In this document: piece by piece, positions 1-9,024 of the stretch
Layout: each line of letters begins with the position of its first letter
Position numbering within the stretch: position 1 is the first letter of the stretch
Origin: Granulicatella adiacens
GTDB taxonomy: Bacteria > Bacillota > Bacilli > Lactobacillales > Aerococcaceae
DNA: 32,818 nucleotides
Direction of reading: 5' to 3'
Assembly: GCA_018364485.1 (NCBI GenBank)
Contig: JAGZLX010000011.1
Coordinates: forward strand, 1-32,818
Notes under the pieces: model-generated
Told to the model about the DNA's origin: nothing
The model's input: only the letters and a program-made list of their open reading frames with translations
Databases searched by the model: none
Program-made: the position numbers and the translations under genes

Positions 1-16
1 CTGTGTAGTTGAGTTC

Positions 17-117
17 GGAAAAGCAGAGGCTCGAGCCTTTCGAGGTTAGTCCGCACGACTTGTACCAAGTCCTTTGCGGCTAACCTGCGAACCGTCATCG
101 CCTCTAAACGCTTTTCC
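17..117. other. Unidentified nested hairpin (structured RNA or terminator-like element)
   Basis: Five helices nest almost without interruption: 17-24 with 110-117 (8 bp), 25-30 with 100-105 (6 bp), 43-49 with 80-86 (7 bp), 51-55 with 75-79 (5 bp) and 57-62 with 66-71 (6 bp, three-base loop). This is too much pairing for chance and looks like an RNA fold. On the minus strand it would be the 3' UTR of the HD-phosphohydrolase gene that ends at 128. One extra G-U pair (88-93 with 28-33) forms only on that strand, weakly favouring minus-strand transcription. There is no clear U-tract on either side, and I do not recognise it as tRNA, tmRNA, SRP RNA or RNase P. The left side may continue outside the window. 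Confidence 0.6.
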
Positions 118-127
118 CCACATCCTG

Positions 128-1480
128 TTATTTCATCTGATTAGAAAACACGTCCAATTGTGCGGCGATATTTTGAAACTCTGCATAGTCGTCCATAAAG
201 AGGCCGTTTTGCATTTCGCCGCTGACCATTTCGCGAGGGAAGTAGAGGCGTTCGTCACCACGTACTTTTCCGGAAATGGCATCTACAATCGAACTTACTT
301 GAGACAACTCAACCATATTGCCGTTGCGTTCGACAAGCTCGATTTGCGTTCTTGGTTTAATCGAATCTGGGCGATAGAAATCATATGGTAAGTCGAAACT
401 GTTGTTAATTGCAGTGTAGTACTCTGGGTCGAACCCAACTTCTTCTACGATTTGTTTCATGCGTTCGATTTGAGCGCCATCGTTTGTACGGTTAAATGGC
501 ACTGATTTAAACGGACGTCGATTAATGAAACGATCGGATAAGTCGCTTAAGATGGCATCTTCTTCTAGTAACCAGTGAGAGAAGTATGTGTTCAATACGC
601 CATCATCGAGACGTAAGTAATCTTCCAATGTCCATGTTCCTTCGAAGAAAGGCTTCAAGAACGTTGCAGAGTGTCTTAATGGATTCGATTCTGAGTTGTA
701 GCAAGCAGAAGCGCGTTTTAATAAGTGATTTAACACGACTTCCATCCCACGAGAAACTGGGTGGAAATACACTTGCATGTACATTTGATAACGACTCACG
801 ATGTAATCTTCCACCGCATGCATTCCAGAATACGTAAATGCAATGCCGCCTTTATAAGGACGAATCACACGAAGAATACGAGTGAGGTCGAACGCTCCGT
901 AGTTTACCCCTGTGAAATAAGCGTCACGAAGCAAGTAGTCCATACGGTCTGCATCGATTTGGCTCGAAATCAATTGCACCACTTGAGGGTTTGGATGTGT
1001 TTTTTGAATCACGCTGGCCACTTCTTGCGGGAAAGTAGAAGAGACTTTCCGTAAAATTTGGTTCACTTCGGTTTCTTCAGACAAGATGATGTCGATTGTG
1101 ATTTGTTCATGGTTTGTATCAAAGATTTTCTCGAAAGTATGTGAGTATGGTCCGTGCCCGATGTCATGCAAGAGAGCAGCACAGAGCACAACAAGGCGAT
1201 AGCTGTCGTCCCATAGTCCGTCTCCTTCTTCTTTGGTCGCGTAGTTACGCGCAAAGTTGTCGCAAATACGACGGGCGATTTCATAGACCCCTAGAGAGTG
1301 AGAGAATCGTGAATGTTCCGCTGTGTGGAAAGTGTACATCGAAGCTCCGGTTTGTTTGATTCTGCGGAGTCGTTGCATTTCACGACTATTAATTAATTCA
1401 AGAATAATTGGATGTTGCACGTGGATATAATCGTGTACTGGGTCACGAAATACTTTTTCACGTTTAAATGCTTCAGTCAT
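128..1480 (-). CDS. HD-domain phosphohydrolase (dNTPase-like, YwfO/EF1143 family)
   Basis: A 450-residue cytoplasmic metal-dependent phosphohydrolase. The HD signature is complete: H61 (in SRFSHSLG), H105-D106 (ALLHDIGHG), further histidines at 109, 114 and 124, and the conserved IDADRMDYLLRD stretch at 175-186. Family members include B. subtilis YwfO and the Enterococcus EF1143 protein, which hydrolyses dNTPs and is thought to help control dNTP pools. The physiological substrate here is inferred from family only. The gene lies 128 bp downstream of lipL on the same strand and has its own promoter at 1534-1562. An AAGAAGG-like ribosome site precedes the ATG. Length is normal and no motif is missing. 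The 3' UTR runs into the folded element at 17-117. Confidence 0.92.
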   Translation of the reverse strand: MTEAFKREKVFRDPVHDYIHVQHPIILELINSREMQRLRRIKQTGASMYTFHTAEHSRFSHSLGVYEIARRICDNFARNYATKEEGDGLWDDSYRLVVLCAALLHDIGHGPYSHTFEKIFDTNHEQITIDIILSEETEVNQILRKVSSTFPQEVASVIQKTHPNPQVVQLISSQIDADRMDYLLRDAYFTGVNYGAFDLTRILRVIRPYKGGIAFTYSGMHAVEDYIVSRYQMYMQVYFHPVSRGMEVVLNHLLKRASACYNSESNPLRHSATFLKPFFEGTWTLEDYLRLDDGVLNTYFSHWLLEEDAILSDLSDRFINRRPFKSVPFNRTNDGAQIERMKQIVEEVGFDPEYYTAINNSFDLPYDFYRPDSIKPRTQIELVERNGNMVELSQVSSIVDAISGKVRGDERLYFPREMVSGEMQNGLFMDDYAEFQNIAAQLDVFSNQMK

Positions 1481-1533
1481 GCGTTTGACGCCTTCTTTCG
1501 ATTAGATTGTGAATAATACTCATAAGCACTTTC

Positions 1534-1562
1534 AGTTTATGCTATTTTCGGTAGAAAATCAA
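1534..1562 (-). promoter_or_regulatory. Promoter of the HD-phosphohydrolase gene
   Basis: Read on the minus strand: TTGATT, 17-bp spacer, TAAACT. It sits about 50 bp upstream of the HD gene start and separates this gene from lipL. Position and spacing are good; the hexamers are near-consensus. Confidence 0.55.
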
Positions 1563-1608
1563 GAGGGGTAACCGTTTAGAATGCTTTTATACCGCGTTTT
1601 TTGACGGA

Positions 1609-2433
1609 TTATTGTCGTTTCACAAAACGCTCGAGTGCTTTTTGGAAATCTGGAGTGTGAATAAAGTCTGTTTCGTTCTCTTCCAGCGTGCATCCAAGTT
1701 TCGTTAAAGCCTGCAATACGCGGACTTGAACGTCTTCAATCGTGAGGTCGATTCCAAGCGCATCGCTAATATTCCACATGCTATCGGCGTTGACTTCTGG
1801 GAAATACCATTTCGTTTCTTCCCCTTGGATTGCGTGGCCATAGAAATCACGAACGACAAGCCCACGACGATTTTGGTCACCGTAGACGCTGAGGTAAATC
1901 GAAACACAGACAACATCTTTCAATCGGCGTTGTGCAATCCCAGCAATTTTACGGTTTTGAATGCTTAAGTCGTAATCTCCTGGGCAGTAGGAGTCCGCCA
2001 CTTCAAAAGCTTCGATTCCACCAAGGGCTTCCGCTTCTGGAAAAGTCTCTTGAATGAGTTGTTGCATCCATTCGTAGGCTTCGTTAATCGTTGGCATTTG
2101 TTTATTTTTAAAAAGCAGGCTGATGTTTAAGATGCCTTCGTTACTCACTACAGCTAGGCCACCTGCTTGGCGTACAACAGGCGTAAAACCATGAGCGCGC
2201 AGTCTTTCTAACCCTTCTTCGAGATAAGGCACCTTTGTATCGGTCATCCCAAGAATCACGATATCTTCAAGCGTCCAGAAGTGAACGAACGGGCCGTCTT
2301 CTTCCTTTGTCAGATGACGAATCAACGTCTCATCGAGTGCAAATGGCGTTAGCATCTCTTCTAGTTTTTCAGTTTTTGGAATTTGCGAGGCAACCAATTG
2401 AATGGTTTGCTGCTGAATAGGTGATTGAGTCAT
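1609..2433 (-). CDS. lipL: Octanoyl-[GcvH]:protein N-octanoyltransferase (LipL)
   Basis: A 274-residue member of the LplA/LipB/BirA cofactor-transferase fold. It fits LipL, the amidotransferase that moves octanoyl or lipoyl groups from GcvH to E2 subunits of 2-oxoacid dehydrogenases in Firmicutes. Supporting residues are C150 in DSYCPGDYDLS, the position of the acyl-thioester cysteine of B. subtilis LipL, the lysine of the following RKIAGIAQRR (K162), and the RQAGG turn at 88-92. The cysteine argues against a plain ATP-dependent lipoate ligase, although automated pipelines often call such proteins lipoate-protein ligase A. The start is fixed by an AAAGGAGA ribosome site 7 bases upstream of the ATG. 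It is transcribed divergently from the response regulator. Confidence 0.85.
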   Translation of the reverse strand: MTQSPIQQQTIQLVASQIPKTEKLEEMLTPFALDETLIRHLTKEEDGPFVHFWTLEDIVILGMTDTKVPYLEEGLERLRAHGFTPVVRQAGGLAVVSNEGILNISLLFKNKQMPTINEAYEWMQQLIQETFPEAEALGGIEAFEVADSYCPGDYDLSIQNRKIAGIAQRRLKDVVCVSIYLSVYGDQNRRGLVVRDFYGHAIQGEETKWYFPEVNADSMWNISDALGIDLTIEDVQVRVLQALTKLGCTLEENETDFIHTPDFQKALERFVKRQ

Positions 2434-2463
2434 ACGATTCTCCTTTAGAGTTCTTCGTGTTTC

Positions 2464-2472
2464 ATTATAACA
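2464..2472 (-). promoter_or_regulatory. lipL extended -10 promoter
   Basis: Minus-strand TGTTATAAT is a TGn-extended consensus -10 box, about 30 bp upstream of the lipL start. No convincing -35 is present, as is common for extended -10 promoters. Confidence 0.6.
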
Positions 2473-2622
2473 AAAGTTCGCGTGACGGTCGTGTTAGAGG
2501 CCGTTTTTAAGCCATTTCTTATGAATTTATTAAGTAAACATCAAGAATCGTAAAAATTACTAGCAAAAAACTTATATTTTTAATACGATAAGGTAGAAAA
2601 AGAATGAAAAGAGGGAATGCTC

Positions 2623-3315
2623 ATGAAAATTTTAGTAGTAGATGATGATCGCGAAATCGTTGAGTTATTGACGATTTACTTAAAGAACGAAAATTATGAA
2701 ATTGTAAAAGCCTATGACGGGAAACAAGCTCTTGAAAAATTAAAAATGTATCCAGATATCGATATGATTATTTTGGACATTATGATGCCACGCTTAGACG
2801 GAATCTCAGTGGTGCATGAAGTGCGTAAAGAAAATGCACAATTGCCAATTCTATTATTAAGCGCGAAATCAACAGATATAGATAAAATTCAAGGCTTAAC
2901 AAATGGTGCCGACGACTACGTGACAAAACCATTTAACCCACTTGAAGTCATTGCGCGTGTGAAATCATTATTACGTCGCTCAACGATTACACAAGAAGGC
3001 CCAGCTAACGAAGAAATTACAATCGGACCTTTAACAATCAAGAAAGAATCTCACCAAGTGACAACAACAGATGGCACTGAAATTCAATTAACAGTATTAG
3101 AATTCGGAATTCTATACTTGCTTGCAAGCCATCCAAACCGCGTATTTAGTGCAGATGAAATCTTCGAAACGGTATGGCAACAAGAAAGTATCGTTTCAAC
3201 AAAAACAGTAATGGTACACGTAAGCCACCTTCGCGACAAGATTGCCGAAGCGACTGGCGGAGAAAAAGTTATTGAAACAGTATGGGGAGTAGGCTACAAG
3301 ATTGAAGACAAATAA
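2623..3315 (+). CDS. OmpR-family response regulator (VanR-like)
   Basis: A 230-residue two-component response regulator. The receiver domain spans about 1-118, with acidic residues D7-D8, phosphoacceptor D52 (ILDIMMP), S80 and K102 (TKPFNP). A winged-helix OmpR/PhoB DNA-binding domain spans about 130-228. I place the start at the second ATG: the GAGGG ribosome site at 2611-2615 is 7 bases from it but only 1 base from an ATG at 2617. The downstream sensor kinase overlaps the 3' end by 14 bp, so the two are co-translated. The receiver resembles VanR/CroR-type regulators of cell-envelope stress. The actual stimulus and regulon cannot be read from the sequence. Confidence 0.93.
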   Translation: MKILVVDDDREIVELLTIYLKNENYEIVKAYDGKQALEKLKMYPDIDMIILDIMMPRLDGISVVHEVRKENAQLPILLLSAKSTDIDKIQGLTNGADDYVTKPFNPLEVIARVKSLLRRSTITQEGPANEEITIGPLTIKKESHQVTTTDGTEIQLTVLEFGILYLLASHPNRVFSADEIFETVWQQESIVSTKTVMVHVSHLRDKIAEATGGEKVIETVWGVGYKIEDK

Positions 3316-4510
3316 TAAAAAAGTTCTTCACCTTCGAAAAGTCAAAAACGAACCGACACTCTTAACACTTACGCCAAAGGAAATCAGCGAACTCGTACTA
3401 GAAGGAATCGTGACGCTCTGTATTGTATTCCTCTTGTATTTAGGAATTCTCGTGATGGTCAGCCAACTCATTAACGAGCCAGGGTTCATTTCGGTGGAAT
3501 TCTCTGCTCGTGAAGTATGGCATATCGAGCGCGAACAAATTGCGTTCTACAAAAATATCTTTACGATTACATCGGTCGTTTTTGCAGTGGCATTTACTTA
3601 CTGGCGCTTGATGCGAAGATACCAACAAATGCAGTTAAACCATATTTTGGAGGAATTGCATTTGATTGCGGACGGACAGTATGACAGACGAATTCCGTTC
3701 AGACTCTCAGGAGACATGGGACAAGTCGTAAACTCTATTAACCGATTGGTCGATTCAACCGTGAATGCGCTAGAGGATGAACGTGCGATTGAGAAATCGA
3801 AGGACGAACTGATTACCAATGTATCGCACGATATTCGTACACCGCTGACATCGATTCTTGGGTATCTTGGACTGATTGTGAATCAACCCAATGTCGAGAG
3901 TGCCGATGCGAAGCGTTATGCGGAAATCGCCTATTCGAAGGCGGAACAAATGAAATTACTCGTAGACGACTTATTCGAATATACGACAACTCGTCCAAAC
4001 GGAGCACCGCTTAGACTCAATGATATTCCAATCGTGAATTTCTTAGAGCAAGTAGCAGCGGACTTCGAGCTCGAAGCGCAAAAACGCAAAATGGCGATTG
4101 AAGTCTTGCCGAATAACCGTGATGTCGTTCTTGAACTCGATGCCGAGAAAATGGTGCGTGTGATTAATAATCTGTTATCAAATGCGATTAAATACGGGCA
4201 TGAAGATTCTGTCATCACGATGGAAGTCTTAAAAAACGATGGTGTCATTACGATTGCCGTTCGAAATGCCGGAGATCCAATCCCGAAAGAAGTATTGGAA
4301 CAACTCTTTGCACGTTTCTACCGCGCAGAAGCATCCCGTTCCAAAGAAACTGGTGGAACAGGACTTGGTCTGGCGATTGCCGAAAACATCGTACAGTCGC
4401 ATGGCGGGATGATGTATGCTGAATCTGAAAACGGACAAACAAGCTTCTATGTATGCTTGCCGGAAGAAAATCAAGGTTCACTCAAACAATTTAAAGAAAA
4501 ACTCAAATAA
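3302..4510 (+). CDS. Sensor histidine kinase of the two-component pair
   Basis: A 402-residue membrane kinase. Two transmembrane segments (about 35-55 and 84-102) enclose a short external loop of roughly 30 residues, so it probably senses membrane or cell-wall events rather than a large ligand. HAMP-like linker about 103-160; HisKA with H176 in NVSHDIRTPLTS; HATPase with N294 in LLSNAIKYG and the G2 box GTGLGLA at 352-358. The proposed start is TTG, overlapping the regulator gene, with GGGGAG 12 bases upstream; no ATG is available before the first membrane segment. It phosphorylates the regulator encoded just upstream. The gene is closed by a strong terminator that begins inside its last codons. 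Confidence 0.9.
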   Translation: MKTNNKKVLHLRKVKNEPTLLTLTPKEISELVLEGIVTLCIVFLLYLGILVMVSQLINEPGFISVEFSAREVWHIEREQIAFYKNIFTITSVVFAVAFTYWRLMRRYQQMQLNHILEELHLIADGQYDRRIPFRLSGDMGQVVNSINRLVDSTVNALEDERAIEKSKDELITNVSHDIRTPLTSILGYLGLIVNQPNVESADAKRYAEIAYSKAEQMKLLVDDLFEYTTTRPNGAPLRLNDIPIVNFLEQVAADFELEAQKRKMAIEVLPNNRDVVLELDAEKMVRVINNLLSNAIKYGHEDSVITMEVLKNDGVITIAVRNAGDPIPKEVLEQLFARFYRAEASRSKETGGTGLGLAIAENIVQSHGGMMYAESENGQTSFYVCLPEENQGSLKQFKEKLK

Positions 4511-4540
4511 CCAGCAGAAATGCTTTCTGCTGGTTATTTT
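4505..4540 (+). terminator. Terminator of the two-component operon
   Basis: A 16-bp perfect stem (4505-4520 with 4524-4539) with a three-base loop, ending in a T-rich tail. Its left arm contains the kinase stop codon. The arm ends are A- and T-rich on both strands, so it could also act in reverse. Confidence 0.9.
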
Positions 4541-4598
4541 TATTCGCAAAAAGACCCTAGAGTTGATACTATGGAAGGGACGTAATGGAGGGAAAAAT

Positions 4599-5363
4599 AT
4601 GAAATTAGCAACGTGGAACGTGAACGGAATTCGTTCGGTATTAAATAAAGGTGCTCTACAAGAGTATGTATTAGAAAGTAATCCAGATATTTTATGCCTA
4701 CAAGAAACAAAGGCGCAACAAGAACAAGTGGAACTCGGGATGGAGTTTAGCGAGTATGATGTGTATTTCAACTCGGCTGTGAAAAAAGGCTATTCTGGAA
4801 CGGCCATCTTCACCAAAGTAAAACCATTATCGGTGACTTATGGCATCGGCATTGAAGAACATGATCAAGAGGGACGTGTGATTACTGCTGAATTCGAGAA
4901 ATTCTACTTAGTAACCGTCTATACACCAAATGCGAAGCGCGACTTATCACGTCTTGCATATCGCCAAGTATGGGAAGATGATTTTCTCGCATACATCAAG
5001 AAACTAGAAGAGACAAAACCAGTCATTTTCTGCGGCGACTTGAACGTAGCCCATAAGGAAATCGATTTGGCCAATCCAAAAACGAATGTCAATAATGCCG
5101 GATTCACCAAAGAAGAACGCGCGAAATTCGACCAAGTTGTCGCAAGTGGCTTAGTGGATGCGTTCCGCTACTTACATCCTGACACAGTTGGGGCGTATAG
5201 CTGGTGGAGCTACATGGGTGGTGCTCGTGTACGAAATATCGGATGGAGAATTGACTATTTTGTCGTGTCCAAATCTCTCGCGCCGCTTCTCAAAGAAGTC
5301 GACATTCGTAGCGATGTCACAGGAAGCGACCACTGTCCGGTAGAAATCGAAGTGAAACTATAA
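4599..5363 (+). CDS. xth: Exonuclease III family AP endonuclease
   Basis: A 254-residue endonuclease/exonuclease/phosphatase-fold DNA repair enzyme that incises at abasic sites in base excision repair. All catalytic markers are present: N7 (WNVNGIRS), E36 (LQETK), the YTPN loop near 108-111, D147 and N149 (GDLNVAH), WRIDYF near 216-221, and the D244-H245 pair (GSDHCPV) close to the C terminus. The start is the ATG preceded by GGAGGG with 6-base spacing; an upstream in-frame extension into the kinase gene has no ribosome site. It is nearest to the B. subtilis ExoA/E. coli ExoIII class. It lies 65 bp ahead of uvrA, which has its own promoter, so the two repair genes are neighbours but not necessarily one transcript. 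Confidence 0.95.
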   Translation: MKLATWNVNGIRSVLNKGALQEYVLESNPDILCLQETKAQQEQVELGMEFSEYDVYFNSAVKKGYSGTAIFTKVKPLSVTYGIGIEEHDQEGRVITAEFEKFYLVTVYTPNAKRDLSRLAYRQVWEDDFLAYIKKLEETKPVIFCGDLNVAHKEIDLANPKTNVNNAGFTKEERAKFDQVVASGLVDAFRYLHPDTVGAYSWWSYMGGARVRNIGWRIDYFVVSKSLAPLLKEVDIRSDVTGSDHCPVEIEVKL

Positions 5364-5369
5364 GAACAT

Positions 5370-5398
5370 TTGTTCGTGTGCAGAAAGTCTGATACAAT
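5370..5398 (+). promoter_or_regulatory. uvrA promoter
   Basis: TTGTTC, 17-bp spacer, TACAAT, ending about 30 bp before the uvrA start. I see no LexA/DinR operator of the CGAACRNRYGTTC type around it. Confidence 0.6.
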
Positions 5399-5428
5399 AG
5401 AGGTATCGATTAAAAAAGAGGTATAGAA

Positions 5429-8272
5429 ATGGCAAAAGACCATATTTTCGTGCATGGTGCACGATCTCATAATTTAAAAAATATTGATGTGAGCATTCCT
5501 CGTGACAAGTTTGTCGTGATTACAGGACTATCAGGGTCAGGGAAGAGTTCGCTTGCGTTTGATACATTATACGCAGAAGGGCAACGTCGTTATGTAGAGA
5601 GTCTATCTGCATACGCACGTCAATTTTTAGGGCAAATGGACAAACCAGACGTGGATAGTATCGACGGTTTGAGTCCAGCAATTGCCATTGATCAAAAAAC
5701 AACGTCCCGTAATCCGCGTTCAACGGTTGGAACGGTGACGGAGATTAATGACTATTTACGTTTATTATATGCGCGTGTGGGAAAACCTATCTGTCCAAAT
5801 GACGGCACACCGATTGAAAGCCAGTCCTTGGAACAAATGGTAAACCGCGTCATGGCGATGCCAGAGAAGACTAAGATTCAAGTATTGGCGCCGGTTGTCG
5901 TTCAGAAGAAAGGCGAGCATAAGAAAGTCTTCGAGAAGATTCAAAAAGACGGCTATGTGCGTGTACGCGTGGATGGCGAGATGCATGAAGTCACAGAAGA
6001 ATTCAATCTCGAGAAGAACAAGAAGCATAATATTGAAATCGTCGTAGACCGTATCGTAGTGAATGATAAGAGTCGTTCCCGTCTATTCGATTCGATTGAA
6101 GCGGCTCTTCGTTTAGCGGAAGGCTATGCGATTGTCGATGTGATTGGTGGAGAAGAACATCTCTTCAGCGAACACCATTCATGTCCGATTTGTGGATTTA
6201 CGGTGGGCGAATTAGAGCCACGTCTCTTTTCATTCAATGCGCCGTTTGGAGCGTGTCCGGAGTGTGATGGTTTAGGGTCGAAGCTTGAAGTCGACTTAGA
6301 TTTAATCGTTCCTGATAAGAATTTAACGCTGGAAGAAGGAGCGCTTGTTCCTTGGAATCCAATTAGTTCGAACTATTATCCAACGATGCTGGAACAATTT
6401 TGTAAACAGTTCAAGATTCCGATGAATATTCCATTCGAGAAATTGACGCAGTCGCAGAAGAATATGGTGTTATACGGGTCGGGAGACGCGACCTTTAAGT
6501 TCCATTATGAAAATGAATTTGGTGGCGTTCGTGACGTGGAAATTCCTTTTGAAGGAGTAGCCGTCAACGTAGAGCGCCGTTACCGTGAAACGAATAGCGA
6601 TTTTACGCGTGAACAAATGCGCCAATATATGAACGAATCAGAATGTAAGAAGTGTCATGGATTCCGTTTAAATGAACAGGCGTTGTCTGTCAAAGTCGGA
6701 GGCAAAAACATTAGTGAAGTGTTGACACTCTCTGTAGATGATGAGATTGATTTCTTCAAAGACTTAAACTTATCCGAAACTGATGAGCAAATCGCAGCTC
6801 CAATTTTAAAAGAAGTAAGCTCTCGTTTGAAATTCTTACGCAATGTTGGGTTGCAATATTTAACATTGAGTCGTGCTGCTGGAACGTTATCAGGGGGAGA
6901 AGCACAACGAATTCGTTTAGCGACGCAAATCGGGTCAAATCTATCTGGCGTGCTCTATATTTTAGACGAGCCATCGATTGGACTTCACCAACGCGACAAT
7001 GACCGCTTAATCGAGTCATTGAAGAGTATGCGTGACCTTGGAAATACCTTAATTGTCGTAGAACATGACGAAGACACGATGCGTGCTGCGGACTACTTGA
7101 TTGATATTGGTCCAGGTGCGGGTGAATTCGGTGGTGAGATTATCGCAGCAGGGACTCCAAAAGAAGTGGAGAAGAATAAGAAATCACTGACAGGACAATA
7201 TTTAGCTGGGAAGAAATACATCCCAGTCCCAAGCGAACGTCGCACTGAAGATAAAGGCTGGATCCATTTAGAAGGCGCTGCGGAAAATAACTTACGCGGC
7301 ATCGATGTGGATGTGCCACTTGGACGTTTCGTAGCCGTGACAGGGGTATCGGGTTCTGGGAAGAGCTCGCTTGTCAACAGCGTATTGAAGAAAGCCTTAG
7401 CGCGTGAGATTACGCGTACGAAGGAAAAACCAGGGAAGTTCAAGAGAATTTCTGGATTTGAAAGTCTCGATAAGATTATAGATATTGACCAAAGCCCAAT
7501 CGGAAGAACACCACGAAGCAACCCAGCAACATATACGGGTGTATTTGACGATATTCGTGATTTATTTGCGACTACAAACGAAGCGAAAATCCGCGGATAT
7601 AAGAAAGGCCGCTTCAGTTTCAACGTGAAGGGTGGACGATGCGAGTCTTGTAAAGGGGACGGCATTCTGAAAATCGAAATGCACTTCCTGCCAGACGTGT
7701 ATGTACCGTGTGAAGTCTGCCACGGAACGCGCTATAACTCTGAAACGCTCGAAGTGAAATACAAAGGAAAGAGTATCGCGGATATTCTTGAATTAACGGT
7801 CGAAGAAGCGGTAGAATTTTTCCAAGCCGTACCAAAAATTAAACGTAAATTACAAACAATTAAGGATGTTGGACTCGGCTACGTAACCCTTGGCCAATCT
7901 GCCACAACGCTCTCTGGAGGAGAAGCGCAACGGATGAAGTTAGCCAGCGAACTCCAACGTGTATCAACCGGCAATACCTTCTACGTGCTCGATGAACCAA
8001 CAACTGGCTTGCATACAGACGATATCGCACGCCTACTTGAAGTGTTGAATCGTTTAGTCGAAGCGGGGAATACCGTGCTTGTCATCGAACATAACTTAGA
8101 TGTCATTAAGACCGCTGACTATATCATTGATATGGGACCAGAAGGCGGTAGCGGTGGAGGACTTGTGATTGCGACAGGGACGCCAGAAGAAGTGGCGAAG
8201 GATAAAAACAGTCACACGGGTCGTTATTTAAAACGCGCCTTAGAAGCAGCCGCATCGCATAAAAAGAAGTAG
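5429..8272 (+). CDS. uvrA: UvrABC excinuclease subunit A
   Basis: A 947-residue damage-recognition ATPase of nucleotide excision repair. Two ABC cassettes are visible: Walker A GLSGSGKS at 33-40 and GVSGSGKS at 639-646, two LSGGEAQR signatures, and Walker B sequences LYILDEPSIGLH and YVLDEPTTGLH. Two zinc modules are intact, one with CPICG and CPEC in the first half and one with CESCKGDG and CEVCHGTRY in the second. The length is typical. GAGG precedes the ATG by 7 bases. In many Bacilli uvrB sits directly upstream in an operon; here the upstream gene is exonuclease III and no uvrB is in the window. Confidence 0.98.
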   Translation: MAKDHIFVHGARSHNLKNIDVSIPRDKFVVITGLSGSGKSSLAFDTLYAEGQRRYVESLSAYARQFLGQMDKPDVDSIDGLSPAIAIDQKTTSRNPRSTVGTVTEINDYLRLLYARVGKPICPNDGTPIESQSLEQMVNRVMAMPEKTKIQVLAPVVVQKKGEHKKVFEKIQKDGYVRVRVDGEMHEVTEEFNLEKNKKHNIEIVVDRIVVNDKSRSRLFDSIEAALRLAEGYAIVDVIGGEEHLFSEHHSCPICGFTVGELEPRLFSFNAPFGACPECDGLGSKLEVDLDLIVPDKNLTLEEGALVPWNPISSNYYPTMLEQFCKQFKIPMNIPFEKLTQSQKNMVLYGSGDATFKFHYENEFGGVRDVEIPFEGVAVNVERRYRETNSDFTREQMRQYMNESECKKCHGFRLNEQALSVKVGGKNISEVLTLSVDDEIDFFKDLNLSETDEQIAAPILKEVSSRLKFLRNVGLQYLTLSRAAGTLSGGEAQRIRLATQIGSNLSGVLYILDEPSIGLHQRDNDRLIESLKSMRDLGNTLIVVEHDEDTMRAADYLIDIGPGAGEFGGEIIAAGTPKEVEKNKKSLTGQYLAGKKYIPVPSERRTEDKGWIHLEGAAENNLRGIDVDVPLGRFVAVTGVSGSGKSSLVNSVLKKALAREITRTKEKPGKFKRISGFESLDKIIDIDQSPIGRTPRSNPATYTGVFDDIRDLFATTNEAKIRGYKKGRFSFNVKGGRCESCKGDGILKIEMHFLPDVYVPCEVCHGTRYNSETLEVKYKGKSIADILELTVEEAVEFFQAVPKIKRKLQTIKDVGLGYVTLGQSATTLSGGEAQRMKLASELQRVSTGNTFYVLDEPTTGLHTDDIARLLEVLNRLVEAGNTVLVIEHNLDVIKTADYIIDMGPEGGSGGGLVIATGTPEEVAKDKNSHTGRYLKRALEAAASHKKK

Positions 8273-8309
8273 AAATTTACGAGAAGAGATAGTTTGAAGA
8301 AGCCAGTTA

Positions 8310-8318
8310 TGCTATACT
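8310..8318 (+). promoter_or_regulatory. rpiA extended -10 promoter
   Basis: TGCTATACT (TGn-extended -10) lies 32 bp ahead of the rpiA ATG. No clear -35 box; the call rests on the -10 match and its position between uvrA and rpiA. Confidence 0.5.
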
Positions 8319-8350
8319 CAACATAGATCATTTCTCAGGGGGAAACTTGA

Positions 8351-9019
8351 ATGAACATGAAAGAATTAGTCGGCAAGAAAGCCGCAGAATATGTAGAAAG
8401 TGGAATGACGGTTGGTCTAGGAACGGGTTCGACAGCCTACTATTTTGTAGAAGAAATCGGTCGTCGCGTGAAAGAAGAAGGTCTTGAAATCGTGGGAGTA
8501 ACGACTTCTTTAGCAACGAAGAAACAAGCAGAAGCGCTTGGAATTCCGTTGAAGAGCGTGGATGAAGTGGATTATATCGACGTAACGATTGACGGCGCAG
8601 ACGAAATTGCTCCAGATTTTTCAGGAATCAAAGGGGGCGGCGGTGCGTTATTATTCGAAAAAATCGTTGCCGAACAATCAAAAAGTGTTATCTGGATTGT
8701 AGACGAATCAAAAATGGTCGACTACTTAGGTCGTTTCCCATTACCAGTGGAAGTAGTGCCGTATGGTTCAGAACAATTATTCAAACGTTTTGAAGCGCTA
8801 GGATACAAACCAACATTCCGCGAACGTGACGGAGAACGTTATTTAACCGATAGCAAAAACTACATTATCGACTTGGATGTCTATCCAATTAAAGACCCAA
8901 TCGCATTTGGAGAAAAAATCAAAGGCATGACAGGCGTGGTAGAGCAAGGTCTCTTCACAAACATGACGGATATCGTGCTTGTAGGAACTCCTGATGGGGT
9001 TGTCGTAAAACAATTCTAA
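8351..9019 (+). CDS. rpiA: Ribose-5-phosphate isomerase A
   Basis: A 222-residue enzyme interconverting ribose-5-phosphate and ribulose-5-phosphate in the pentose phosphate pathway. Family motifs are in place: phosphate-binding GTGSTA at 24-29, DGADE at 81-85, KGGGGAL at 94-100 and the catalytic glutamate at 103. The ATG follows a run of five G with 8-base spacing. An in-frame ATG two codons later is possible but less well placed. It is monocistronic: its own promoter lies upstream and a strong hairpin follows the stop. Confidence 0.97.
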   Translation: MNMKELVGKKAAEYVESGMTVGLGTGSTAYYFVEEIGRRVKEEGLEIVGVTTSLATKKQAEALGIPLKSVDEVDYIDVTIDGADEIAPDFSGIKGGGGALLFEKIVAEQSKSVIWIVDESKMVDYLGRFPLPVEVVPYGSEQLFKRFEALGYKPTFRERDGERYLTDSKNYIIDLDVYPIKDPIAFGEKIKGMTGVVEQGLFTNMTDIVLVGTPDGVVVKQF

Positions 9020-9024
9020 AAATT

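Noticed and set aside
1..127. Possible tRNA, tmRNA, SRP or RNase P RNA
   Set aside because: No cloverleaf, TTCGA loop or CCA end, no tmRNA tag frame and no conserved SRP tetraloop region.
7093..7665. 190-residue reading frame on the minus strand inside uvrA
   Set aside because: It is fully antisense to the conserved second half of UvrA, with no ribosome site or promoter and no recognisable protein features.
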